37,784 nt of DNA from a virus: positions 1 to 37,784 of the IMG/VR virus record IMGVR_UViG_3300042923_000881; one strand, 5' to 3'. Below the pieces are notes generated by a model that was not told the origin of the DNA, made no database searches, and saw nothing but the letters and a program-made list of their open reading frames with translations. The position numbers were made by a program, and so were the translations under genes. The first letter of the stretch is position 1. The number at the start of each line of letters is the position of its first letter. This document shows positions 29,521 to 35,637 of this stretch, in pieces.

Positions 29521-29772
29521 ATGCCTACGTACATCTGCGGGACAGGCACATCCGCGTGCGAGAAGACATGCCGTGTGGCGGCACTGCGAGTCGGGATGCT
29601 GTGCCCGACCGCGCCCGAGCTGCGGGAGATCGCCAAGCAGCTCGAGACCACGGTCGGCGCCCTAATCCGTGAGGGTGGCTTCGGCTTCGTCGACGACCTG
29701 AGCGGGGTCGACTCCGAGGGCTTCGCAGAGTGCGCGCAGGTATCGCAGCGTGATGTCCCGGCGGCCGTTTAG
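29521..29772 (+). CDS. Possible small protein, convergent with and overlapping the repressor
   Basis: An 83-codon frame from ATG 29521 with only a loose G-rich sequence upstream. The first 50 residues look protein-like: four cysteines, then A-P-E-L-R-E-I-A-K-Q-L-E-T-T-V-G-A-L-I-R-E-G. The last 37 codons lie antisense to the end of the repressor gene. High third-position GC supports coding, but no family was recognised. Transcription of this frame would produce RNA complementary to the repressor mRNA. Confidence 0.35.
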   Translation: MPTYICGTGTSACEKTCRVAALRVGMLCPTAPELREIAKQLETTVGALIREGGFGFVDDLSGVDSEGFAECAQVSQRDVPAAV

Positions 29773-29907
29773 CAGCCGCTCGACCGTAGGGCGTGACAAG
29801 CCGGTGATTTCGGCGAGCTTGGTGTAGCTCGGTTGGCCGGGTCTCTGTTGTTCCCTCTTCAAGATGCGGGCGATGGCGAGGGTGTAATCGTCCACTTCGG
29901 GCTCCAT
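29662..29907 (-). CDS. Immunity repressor (XRE-type HTH)
   Basis: An 81-residue protein on the minus strand. ATG 29907 was chosen because a TACAGT -10 box ends 7 bases before it; GTG 29916 would add three residues. Residues ~28-80 form an XRE/Cro-CI helix-turn-helix: Y-T-K-L-A-E-I-T-G-L-S-R-P-T-V-E-R-L-L-N-G-R-R-D-I-T-L-R-Y-L-R-A-L-C-E-A-L-G. There is no C-terminal peptidase domain, so SOS-type self-cleavage is not expected. It diverges from the Cro-like gene and most likely represses the early rightward promoter. Confidence 0.88.
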   Translation of the reverse strand: MEPEVDDYTLAIARILKREQQRPGQPSYTKLAEITGLSRPTVERLLNGRRDITLRYLRALCEALGVDPAQVVDEAEATLTD

Positions 29908-29913
29908 TCGGAT
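29903..29913. promoter_or_regulatory. Candidate operator, 11-base repeat copy 1
   Basis: TCCATTCGGAT occurs perfectly here, over the repressor start codon, and at 30039-30049 inside the Cro-like promoter. Its ends TCC...GGA are self-complementary. Confidence 0.5.
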
Positions 29914-29914
29914 C

Positions 29915-29944
29915 ACTGTACTCCGTGGTGGAGCACGTTCCGAA
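29915..29944 (-). promoter_or_regulatory. Repressor promoter (leaderless)
   Basis: On the minus strand, -35 TTCGGA (29944-29939), 18-base spacer, -10 TACAGT (29920-29915), then 7 bases to ATG 29907. The spacer contains the inverted repeat GTACTCC-n5-GGAGCAC. Confidence 0.55.
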
Positions 29945-29948
29945 GAGG

Positions 29949-29956
29949 CTGATACA
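29949..29956. promoter_or_regulatory. Candidate operator CTGATACA, copy 1
   Basis: CTGATACA, repeated at 30009-30016, exactly 60 bases away. The reverse complement lies at 23340-23347. Confidence 0.4.
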
Positions 29957-30008
29957 TGGTGTAGAGACCAATTTTCGCAGGCTCGCGCCGAGGCTGGATA
30001 ACCCCCTT

Positions 30009-30016
30009 CTGATACA
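30009..30016. promoter_or_regulatory. Candidate operator CTGATACA, copy 2
   Basis: Second copy, 17 bases before the -35 box of the Cro-like promoter. GGATAAC motifs also recur nearby at about 29997, 30047 and 30071. Confidence 0.4.
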
Positions 30017-30032
30017 AATTCTCAGCAGACTG

Positions 30033-30061
30033 TTGTAATCCATTCGGATAACGGCTACCGT
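30033..30061 (+). promoter_or_regulatory. Early rightward promoter (leaderless)
   Basis: -35 TTGTAA (30033-30038), 17-base spacer, -10 TACCGT (30056-30061), then 7 bases to ATG 30069. The spacer holds the second copy of TCCATTCGGAT. It should drive the Cro-like gene and the early operon. Confidence 0.65.
30039..30049. promoter_or_regulatory. Candidate operator, 11-base repeat copy 2
   Basis: TCCATTCGGAT between the -35 and -10 of the early promoter, identical to 29903-29913. A protein bound here would block RNA polymerase directly. Confidence 0.5.
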
Positions 30062-30068
30062 GCTCCGT

Positions 30069-30302
30069 ATGGATAACGACGAGTACGATCGGGCAGTCGG
30101 CGAGAACGTCAAGACCGCCTTCATCGCGCAGTTCGGCTCCCTGCGCGGAGGGTCCGAGGCTTCGGGCATTCCGTACGCCTCGCTCGACCGCAAGGTCCGG
30201 GGGATCACGTCGTTCAACACCCGCGAGCTCCGCCAGGCGGCGCAGGCCACTGGTCGTAAGGTGCGCTCGTTCCTCCCCAGCGAGACGGCGGCCGCGCGAT
30301 GA
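30069..30302 (+). CDS. Cro-like / HTH regulator, first early gene
   Basis: A 77-residue protein. ATG 30069 fits the leaderless promoter; the in-frame GTG at 30060 lies inside the -10. G-E-N-V-K-T-A-F-I-A-Q-F-G-S-L-R-G-G-S-E-A-S-G-I-P-Y-A-S-L-D-R-K-V-R-G-I-T-S-F-N-T-R-E-L reads as an HTH fold of Cro type. The position, first gene divergent from the repressor, is that of Cro. A role in excision instead cannot be ruled out. It ends in an ATGA overlap. Confidence 0.82.
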   Translation: MDNDEYDRAVGENVKTAFIAQFGSLRGGSEASGIPYASLDRKVRGITSFNTRELRQAAQATGRKVRSFLPSETAAAR

Positions 30303-30415
30303 CCACGCGCGAGCAGGCGCTCAGCGCCGCCGCTGCGATCTACGTCGACGCGAAGATTCGCATCGAGACCGAGCGTGCGACGTCAGCCGCCGTGACGCAG
30401 GAGCGTGCTGCATGA
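30299..30415 (+). CDS. Small alanine-rich protein
   Basis: A 38-residue protein from ATG 30299, with 4-base overlaps at both ends. It is one amphipathic helix (A-L-S-A-A-A-A-I-Y-V-D-A-K-I-R-I-E-T-E-R-A). Gene overlap is the main support. Function unknown. Confidence 0.5.
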   Translation: MTTREQALSAAAAIYVDAKIRIETERATSAAVTQERAA

Positions 30416-30588
30416 GCCGGTCAGAGTGCCCGTTCGAGGTCGGTCTTCACAGAAGCTCGGCATCGTCCCCCAGCGGTGTCGTGGCTGCCTCCTCCCTCCC
30501 CTCGGAGGCGGCCATCCCGTCCGGGGCGCCCGCGGCGTCCCCCAGCGCCGCACAAGCGGGCGCCCCGGACAACGGACCCCGGTCATGA
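30412..30588 (+). CDS. Small Ser/Ala/Pro-rich protein
   Basis: A 58-codon frame from ATG 30412, chained by ATGA overlaps to both neighbours. The sequence is low-complexity (S/A/P/G), with a single cysteine. Support is almost only the tiling; it could be a spacer that couples translation. Confidence 0.4.
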   Translation: MSRSECPFEVGLHRSSASSPSGVVAASSLPSEAAIPSGAPAASPSAAQAGAPDNGPRS

Positions 30589-30776
30589 TCGCCGCGCTCG
30601 CGATCGCCGCGCTCGCCCTCGCTGCTTTCGCTGTCGTCCTCGTCGTCATTGGCGGCGCCAGGCAGGAGCAGCTTGACCGGAGCCTCCGGAACCCGGACGC
30701 CGTGCGCGACGCGATCCTCGACGACCTGTTCTCACTGTCGTCCTCGCTCGAGCGACCCGACGAGGAGACGAGGTGA
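30585..30776 (+). CDS. Small single-pass membrane protein
   Basis: A 63-residue protein from ATG 30585 (ATGA overlap). The N-terminal 22 residues are a transmembrane segment (I-A-A-L-A-I-A-A-L-A-L-A-A-F-A-V-V-L-V-V-I) followed by a charged helix. An early membrane protein may act in exclusion of other phages, but no evidence beyond topology exists. Confidence 0.62.
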   Translation: MIAALAIAALALAAFAVVLVVIGGARQEQLDRSLRNPDAVRDAILDDLFSLSSSLERPDEETR

Positions 30777-31465
30777 CCGCCGTGGCTGCCCTCACGCGCA
30801 CCCGCAAGCTCATCCCTAGGTGGTTCGGGCACGGGGATCTCACGCTCGTCGTCGACGGCGACCAGGTGTACGCCCGCGCTGACCAGGTCGAGAAGCTCGC
30901 CGGCATCCCGCCATGGTCGACGGGGGAGACGCTCCTCGGAGACACGTGGCCCCTTGAGATCGACGGCTACCCGTACTACCACCTCGACGACGCGATCGTC
31001 CGCGCGGAGGCCGTCGCGACACCGGAGGCGACCGACTTCCTGCGCTGGCTGCGCGAGCAGCTCCCGCTGATCCTCGCCGACGAGGTCCTCGACATCGCGC
31101 AGCGCATCCCCCCGTTCATCGGCTCCTACCCGGTCTCTACTGCCGCGCGTCTCCTCTCCGAGGACCCGGCGGTGGTCATCGGCCAGAACGGCCTCTTCGC
31201 GCACATGTGCCAGCTCGGCTGGATCGTCCGCGCCATCACCGTCACCCCGGACGCCCCCGACTGGCACATCACCGACACGGCCCGCCGCAACGGCTGGCTC
31301 ACCGTCCGCGACGTCATCGTGCCCGCCGCGAACCGCGCCCGCCGGCGCGTCTATCCGCAGATCTACGTCACCCCCGCCGGGCTCACCGAGCTCGCCCGCA
31401 CCCTGCACGCGCTCCACCCCGACCGCGACCCGCAGACCCCACCCCACCCGCAGCTTTTCGACTAG
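30773..31465 (+). CDS. Phage antirepressor (KilAC domain)
   Basis: A 230-residue protein from GTG 30773, four bases into the previous stop. Residues ~20-105 are an N-terminal domain with R-K-L-I-P-R-W-F-G-H-G-D-L-T-L-V-V-D-G and Y-P-Y-Y-H-L-D-D-A-I. Residues ~115-230 match the KilAC/antirepressor C-terminal domain: Y-P-V-S-T-A-A-R-L-L-S-E-D-P-A-V-V-I-G-Q-N-G-L-F-A-H-M-C-Q-L-G-W-I, then a repeated strand region to Y-V-T-P-A-G-L-T-E-L-A. Such proteins release repression in temperate phages. Its place in the early operon right after the Cro-like gene fits. Confidence 0.88.
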   Translation: MTAVAALTRTRKLIPRWFGHGDLTLVVDGDQVYARADQVEKLAGIPPWSTGETLLGDTWPLEIDGYPYYHLDDAIVRAEAVATPEATDFLRWLREQLPLILADEVLDIAQRIPPFIGSYPVSTAARLLSEDPAVVIGQNGLFAHMCQLGWIVRAITVTPDAPDWHITDTARRNGWLTVRDVIVPAANRARRRVYPQIYVTPAGLTELARTLHALHPDRDPQTPPHPQLFD

Positions 31466-31479
31466 GAGGCGGACCACCC

Positions 31480-31617
31480 ATGCCCACCCGTCACCCCGAC
31501 ACCGACGCGCCCACCCTCAAGGACTGGGCCGCCGGCGTGGCCCTCACCACGTTCATCGTCATCGGCTGCCCCGCGCTCGCTGAGCTCCTCGCGTTCCTCG
31601 TGAAGGGCGGTGCGTGA
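31480..31617 (+). CDS. Small single-pass membrane protein
   Basis: A 45-residue protein from ATG 31480 with AGGAGGCGGA upstream. A hydrophobic segment V-A-L-T-T-F-I-V-I-G-C-P-A-L-A-E-L-L-A-F-L-V fills the C-terminal half. Its final TGA shares one base with the ATG at 31617. Unknown function; the second small membrane protein of the early operon. Confidence 0.6.
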   Translation: MPTRHPDTDAPTLKDWAAGVALTTFIVIGCPALAELLAFLVKGGA

Positions 31618-32654
31618 TGCCCACCGGCACGATCTGCACGCACGACGGCTGCACGAAGCCGGGAGTCGCCCGCCGCCTGTGCAGCGCCCACTACCAGGCC
31701 GCCTGGAAGGCCGGCGCGCTCGGCGCGCACGAGAAGCTCCCGCCGCGCGTCAAAGACCCGAAGGTGTGCCCGCCCGACCACAAGCACGCCGACTCCCTCG
31801 TCTGCTACAACCTGCACCAGTGCCGGTGCACCCCGTGCGGTGAGCACCGCATGAAGCACGAGGAACGTCGCCGCAAGGACAAGGCGTACGGCCGGTACGA
31901 CACCGGCCTCGTCGACGTCGCCCCGGCACGCGAGCACCTGCTGATGCTCAGCGAGTACGGCATCGGCTACAAGCGCGTCGCCGAGCTCGCCGGCCTCGGC
32001 ACCACCCCCGTCCGCAACATCATCTGGGGCCGCCAGGACCCGGGGCCGCGCAAGGGCGAGATGCTCAAGCGCGTCAAGCGGGAGACCGCCGAAGCGATCC
32101 TCGCCGTCCAGCCCATCGTCGACAACCTCGGCGACCGGCAGCCGATCCCCGCCCTCGGCGCACACCGCCGCATCCACGCCCTCGCCGCCCGCGGCTGGTC
32201 GCTGTCGAAGATCGCCGCCCGCCTCGACATGACCGTCGGCAACTTTTGGAAGGCGCTCCGCTCCGACCAGGTCAGCGCCGGCCTGCACCGCCGCATCGCC
32301 ACCCTCTACGAGGAGCTGTGGGACCAGGTGCCGCCCCACGACGATTGGCACCAGGCGGCCGCGTACACCCGCACCGTGAATCACGCCAAGAAGCGCGGCT
32401 GGCTGCCCCCGCTCGCCTGGGACGACATCGACACCGACCCCGAGCCGGAGCGCGACGTCGTCCAGCAGGGCCGCGCATCCGCCGACGAGGTCCTCGACGA
32501 CATCGAATTCCTCCTCGAGGGCGGCGAATCCCCCGAGCAGGTCGCCACGATCATCGGCCGCAAGACCGGCACGATCGCCAAGCTCGCCGAACGCAACGGA
32601 CGCCGAGACCTCGCGAACGTGTTCGGCTCGATCGACAAGCGGGTCGCCGCATGA
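31617..32654 (+). CDS. HTH DNA-binding protein, paralogue 1
   Basis: A 345-residue protein from ATG 31617 (GTG 31614 adds one residue). The N-terminus has a unique C-T-H-D-G-C ... C-S-A-H-Y zinc motif. A module shared with the next gene follows: C-P-P-D-H-K-H-A-D-S-L ... H-Q-C-R-C-T-P-C ... A-Y-G-R, then an HTH with G-I-G-Y-K-R-V-A-E-L-A-G-L-G and a second with R-G-W-S-L-S-K-I-A-A-R-L-D-M-T. The end again holds W-L-P-P-L-A-W-D-D-I-D plus a further HTH. This family is widespread in actinophages and probably binds DNA for regulation or replication. ATGA overlap with paralogue 2. Confidence 0.82.
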   Translation: MPTGTICTHDGCTKPGVARRLCSAHYQAAWKAGALGAHEKLPPRVKDPKVCPPDHKHADSLVCYNLHQCRCTPCGEHRMKHEERRRKDKAYGRYDTGLVDVAPAREHLLMLSEYGIGYKRVAELAGLGTTPVRNIIWGRQDPGPRKGEMLKRVKRETAEAILAVQPIVDNLGDRQPIPALGAHRRIHALAARGWSLSKIAARLDMTVGNFWKALRSDQVSAGLHRRIATLYEELWDQVPPHDDWHQAAAYTRTVNHAKKRGWLPPLAWDDIDTDPEPERDVVQQGRASADEVLDDIEFLLEGGESPEQVATIIGRKTGTIAKLAERNGRRDLANVFGSIDKRVAA

Positions 32655-33562
32655 CCGCCACCACCGCGGCCGCGGTCTTCACCTGCCCGCCCGACCACCG
32701 CCACGCCGACGCCCTCACCTGCTACCAGCACCACAAATGCCGCTGCGCCCCCTGCACGCAGGCGCACCACGCCGCCCAGAACCGGCGCCGCAGGCTGCAG
32801 GCCTACGGCCGCTGGAACGCGTTCGTCCCAGCCACCCGCACCCGCAACCACCTCCGCGTCCTCTCCGCAAGCGGCATCGGCCACCGCCGCGTCGCCGAAC
32901 TCACCGGCGCCGGCCTCTCCGGCATCCGCTCCATCGCCACCGGCGAATACCGCAAGGTCCGCCCCGACACCGAAGCGAAGATCCTCGCCATCCACCCCGA
33001 CCCAGCCGCGCTCGCCGCGGGCGCGCTGATCCCGGCACGGTCGGCGGCACGCCGCATGCAGGCCCTCTACGCCCGCGGGTGGACCGACACGGCGCTCGCC
33101 CCGCACCTTGGCATCGAGCGAAGCAACGTGCGCCGCATCGTCACGCAGAAGTACGTCCAGCTGCGCACCCACATCCAGATCGGCGACGTCTACGAGCGGC
33201 TGTGGAACGCCACCCCGACCAACTCGCCGGCATCTCAGGCTGAGCAGATCGAGAAGGCTCGCCGTCATGGATGGGTGCCGCCGCTCGCGTGGGACGACAT
33301 CGACGAGGATGACGCGCCCGCCACGGGCGAGGAGGTCGGCGTCGATGAGATCGCGATTCAGCTCGCCGTCGAGGGGCGCGCGGTGGTGCGGCTCACGCGT
33401 GAGGAGCGACAGATCGCCGTCATCGAGCTGAACGCCCGCCGCTTCAACGACAACGAGATCGCAGCCCGCCTCGGCGTCTCCGACAAGACCATCGAGCGCG
33501 ACCGCAAGGAGCTCGAGCTGCCCGCCAACCCTGAGCCGTACGAGGAGCGCTTCGCAGCATGA
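32651..33562 (+). CDS. HTH DNA-binding protein, paralogue 2
   Basis: A 303-residue protein from ATG 32651 (ATGA overlap). It repeats the plan of the preceding gene: C-P-P-D-H-R-H-A-D-A-L ... H-K-C-R-C-A-P-C ... A-Y-G-R, G-I-G-H-R-R-V-A-E-L-T-G-A-G, R-G-W-T-D-T-A-L-A-P-H-L-G-I, W-V-P-P-L-A-W-D-D-I-D. It lacks the extra N-terminal zinc motif and ends in a distinct sigma-like HTH, N-D-N-E-I-A-A-R-L-G-V-S-D-K-T-I-E-R-D. A tandem duplication that has diverged at the ends. Confidence 0.82.
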   Translation: MTATTAAAVFTCPPDHRHADALTCYQHHKCRCAPCTQAHHAAQNRRRRLQAYGRWNAFVPATRTRNHLRVLSASGIGHRRVAELTGAGLSGIRSIATGEYRKVRPDTEAKILAIHPDPAALAAGALIPARSAARRMQALYARGWTDTALAPHLGIERSNVRRIVTQKYVQLRTHIQIGDVYERLWNATPTNSPASQAEQIEKARRHGWVPPLAWDDIDEDDAPATGEEVGVDEIAIQLAVEGRAVVRLTREERQIAVIELNARRFNDNEIAARLGVSDKTIERDRKELELPANPEPYEERFAA

Positions 33563-33819
33563 GCACCACTACGAAGGACCGCAGCTCCCGTCAGGTGCGC
33601 TGGTACGTCAGGCAGGAGACGATCCTCGTCCCGTTCGGCGTCGCCCGCCGTGAGGCGCTCGTCTGGGTCGCGTACCGCACCGAGGGTCGATACCGCGACG
33701 GCCGCCCCCGCCTGGTCGCGAGCAGCCGGACCGCGTTTCCGTTCTACCGCGGCGGCCGCAGCGCCGCGTACCGCTACGCCCGCAACGAAGCCCGCCGCTA
33801 CTACGGAAGCAGCCGATGA
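33559..33819 (+). CDS. Small basic hypothetical protein
   Basis: An 86-residue protein from ATG 33559, ATGA overlaps on both sides. It is rich in arginine and tyrosine (V-R-W-Y-V-R-Q-E-T-I-L-V-P-F-G-V-A-R-R-E; Y-R-Y-A-R-N-E-A-R-R-Y-Y). Nucleic-acid binding is possible from charge. No family recognised. Confidence 0.65.
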   Translation: MSTTTKDRSSRQVRWYVRQETILVPFGVARREALVWVAYRTEGRYRDGRPRLVASSRTAFPFYRGGRSAAYRYARNEARRYYGSSR

Positions 33820-34268
33820 CCGCGGCCGCACCCACCCAGCTCGAGGTATCGGGGTTTGCGCACCCCGAGCCCGACGTCTGGGTCCTGCAGTTCAGCTGGC
33901 CCACCAACCCGATCCCCGCGAACGGGCCGCAGGGGAACTGGCGTGCGCGCCACCGCGCAGTTGCCGCAGCGAAGAACCTTGCCGTGAAGCTGGCGATCGC
34001 CGCGAAGATCCCCGAGATGGCCAAGTGCGAGGCCCGGCTCACGCAGTGGTTCACCCTCAACCGCCGCCGCGACGTCGACAACCTCGCCCGCCTCGAGAAG
34101 CCGCTCTTCGACGCCCTCGTCGTCGCCGGCGTCGTCCGCGACGACACCCCCGACCTGATGGTGAAGCCGCGGGCCGAGATCCGGCACGTGAACGACTCCG
34201 ACGGTCTCGTGACCAAGCCCGGCTTCACCCTCCACGTCCGCCGCCTGGAACCGATCGAGGACTTCTGA
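33816..34268 (+). CDS. RusA-like Holliday junction resolvase
   Basis: A 150-residue protein from ATG 33816. L-N-R-R-R-D86-V-D88-N-L-A-R-L-E-K-P-L-F-D-A-L and G-V-V-R-D109-D-T-P-D-L-M give the acidic metal-binding residues of RusA nucleases, which cut four-way DNA junctions as dimers and resolve branched phage DNA before packaging. The N-terminal W-P-T-N-P-I-P-A-N strand also fits RusA. Length is slightly above E. coli RusA (120). Its stop shares a base with the next ATG. Confidence 0.92.
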   Translation: MTAAAPTQLEVSGFAHPEPDVWVLQFSWPTNPIPANGPQGNWRARHRAVAAAKNLAVKLAIAAKIPEMAKCEARLTQWFTLNRRRDVDNLARLEKPLFDALVVAGVVRDDTPDLMVKPRAEIRHVNDSDGLVTKPGFTLHVRRLEPIEDF

Positions 34269-34963
34269 TGCCCATCGCGAACTACACGACCCAGTCATCC
34301 GTCGACAAGACGATGGGCGAGGTCGTCGGCGCCCTCACCCGCCGCGGCGTAACCCGCATCTCCACCGCGTTCGACGACAACGGCGAACCGGCCGGCCTCG
34401 GCTTCACCATGAAGACCCCCTACGGCCTTCGCGACTTCGCTCTCCCGATCCGCACCGACGGTGTCCTCGCAGCACTGCAGCGGGAGAAGGTGCAGCCCCG
34501 CTACGCCACCCGCGAGCACGCCGCACGCGTCGCCTGGGCGATCGCGCGCGACTGGCTCCGCGCCCAGTCCGCGCTCATCGACGCCGGCCTCACCACGCTC
34601 GACGAGGTCATGTTCCCGTGGATGGTCGGCGGAGCGGCTGAGCAGACCGCGTTCGAGGCGTACCCGCTCGCAGCAGAAGGCGATCGAGCAGTGAGCCTCC
34701 TCCGCCAGGTGGCGCCCACACGCCAATCCCAGCCGACCAGCGAGGAGCTCCTCGCCTTCGAGGGCAAGCACCCCACGCACAGCGGCCGCAAGGAGACCGC
34801 GATCCGCGACGAGCTCCACACCACCCCCGCCCGCTTCTACCAGCTCCTCGCCCGTCTCATCTGGACCGAAGACGCACTCCGCATCGACCCGATGCTCACC
34901 CACCAGCTCCGACGCCGCGCCGAGCAGCTCGAAGTCGCCCGCGCTCGCCGCCAGGCGATCTGA
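34268..34963 (+). CDS. DUF3263-containing two-domain protein
   Basis: A 231-residue protein from ATG 34268. The N-terminal ~150 residues (I-A-N-Y-T-T-Q-S-S-V-D-K-T-M-G-E-V ... Y-A-T-R-E-H-A-A-R-V-A-W-A-I-A-R-D-W-L-R-A-Q) match a common phage protein of unknown role. The C-terminal ~75 residues (L-L-A-F-E-G-K-H-P, R-K-E-T-A-I-R-D-E-L, R-F-Y-Q-L-L-A-R-L-I, A-L-R-I-D-P-M-L-T-H-Q-L-R-R-R) are DUF3263, an actinobacterial HTH-like domain. The two are fused with a Q/S/T linker near residue 152. Function unknown; DNA binding is likely for the second half. Confidence 0.78.
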   Translation: MPIANYTTQSSVDKTMGEVVGALTRRGVTRISTAFDDNGEPAGLGFTMKTPYGLRDFALPIRTDGVLAALQREKVQPRYATREHAARVAWAIARDWLRAQSALIDAGLTTLDEVMFPWMVGGAAEQTAFEAYPLAAEGDRAVSLLRQVAPTRQSQPTSEELLAFEGKHPTHSGRKETAIRDELHTTPARFYQLLARLIWTEDALRIDPMLTHQLRRRAEQLEVARARRQAI

Positions 34964-34988
34964 CCACCCACGAAAGGAACCACCCACC

Positions 34989-35615
34989 ATGTCCACCATC
35001 ACGCTCAAGGCCGCGTCCGCGCGGTACCTCGCTGAGGCGCTGCTCCCCGCCGTGTCGAAGGACGACGTCACCCCCGTCCTCACCGGCATCCACCTCACGA
35101 TCGAGGAGGGGAAGCTGCGGGGCGTCTCCACCGACCGCTACCGCGTGCACGCCGTGCTGCTCGACCTGGTCGAGCCGGCCGAGGATCTCGAGCTGAACGC
35201 GCTCGTTCCGCGTGACGCCGTGCAGTGGCTCGCCCGCAATGCGGGTGCGTACGTGACGCGCAGGCATAGCCCGTTCGACAGCACCGTCACGCTCGACATC
35301 GCCGATGAGAGCCTAACGATCACCGTCCGCCAGGACGCGGCCGCGGACGACTACGCCCGCACCCTCACAACCCCGCTGATCAAGGGCAAGTTCCCGCCCG
35401 TCATCGGACTGATCGACAAGGCGCGGAAGGCCGAGACCACGGACGGCCCCATCTCGATGCAGCTCGACTTCCTCGCCTCGTCGAAGGCGCTCGCCGCCGA
35501 GGGGCTCATCGCGCCTGTCATGCGCTTCACCAAGGGCGACGGCAAGGGGCCTGGCCCGGTCCACCTGCGCTACGGCCAGACCGCCGAGGCGCTCATCCAG
35601 CCCATCCTCCGCTGA
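34989..35615 (+). CDS. DnaN-like sliding clamp, about half length
   Basis: A 208-residue protein from ATG 34989 with GAAAGGA upstream. V-T-P-V-L-T-G-I-H-L-T-I-E-E-G-K-L-R-G-V-S-T-D-R-Y-R-V-H-A-V is the hallmark strand-turn of beta-clamp domains; a second domain starts near residue 95 (S-L-T-I-T-V-R-Q). Bacterial DnaN has three domains in ~370 residues; this one has room for two at most. It could trim to a trimeric ring, as archaeal/eukaryotic clamps with two domains do, or bind the host clamp. No phage polymerase gene was seen to use it. Confidence 0.85.
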   Translation: MSTITLKAASARYLAEALLPAVSKDDVTPVLTGIHLTIEEGKLRGVSTDRYRVHAVLLDLVEPAEDLELNALVPRDAVQWLARNAGAYVTRRHSPFDSTVTLDIADESLTITVRQDAAADDYARTLTTPLIKGKFPPVIGLIDKARKAETTDGPISMQLDFLASSKALAAEGLIAPVMRFTKGDGKGPGPVHLRYGQTAEALIQPILR

Positions 35616-35637
35616 CCACCCGGAAGGACCATCCGCA

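Noticed and set aside
29130-29651. N-terminal extension of the RHH gene on the minus strand
   Set aside because: It crosses the terminator, both palindromes and the opposite RHH gene; the extension is serine/arginine-rich with no protein-like pattern.
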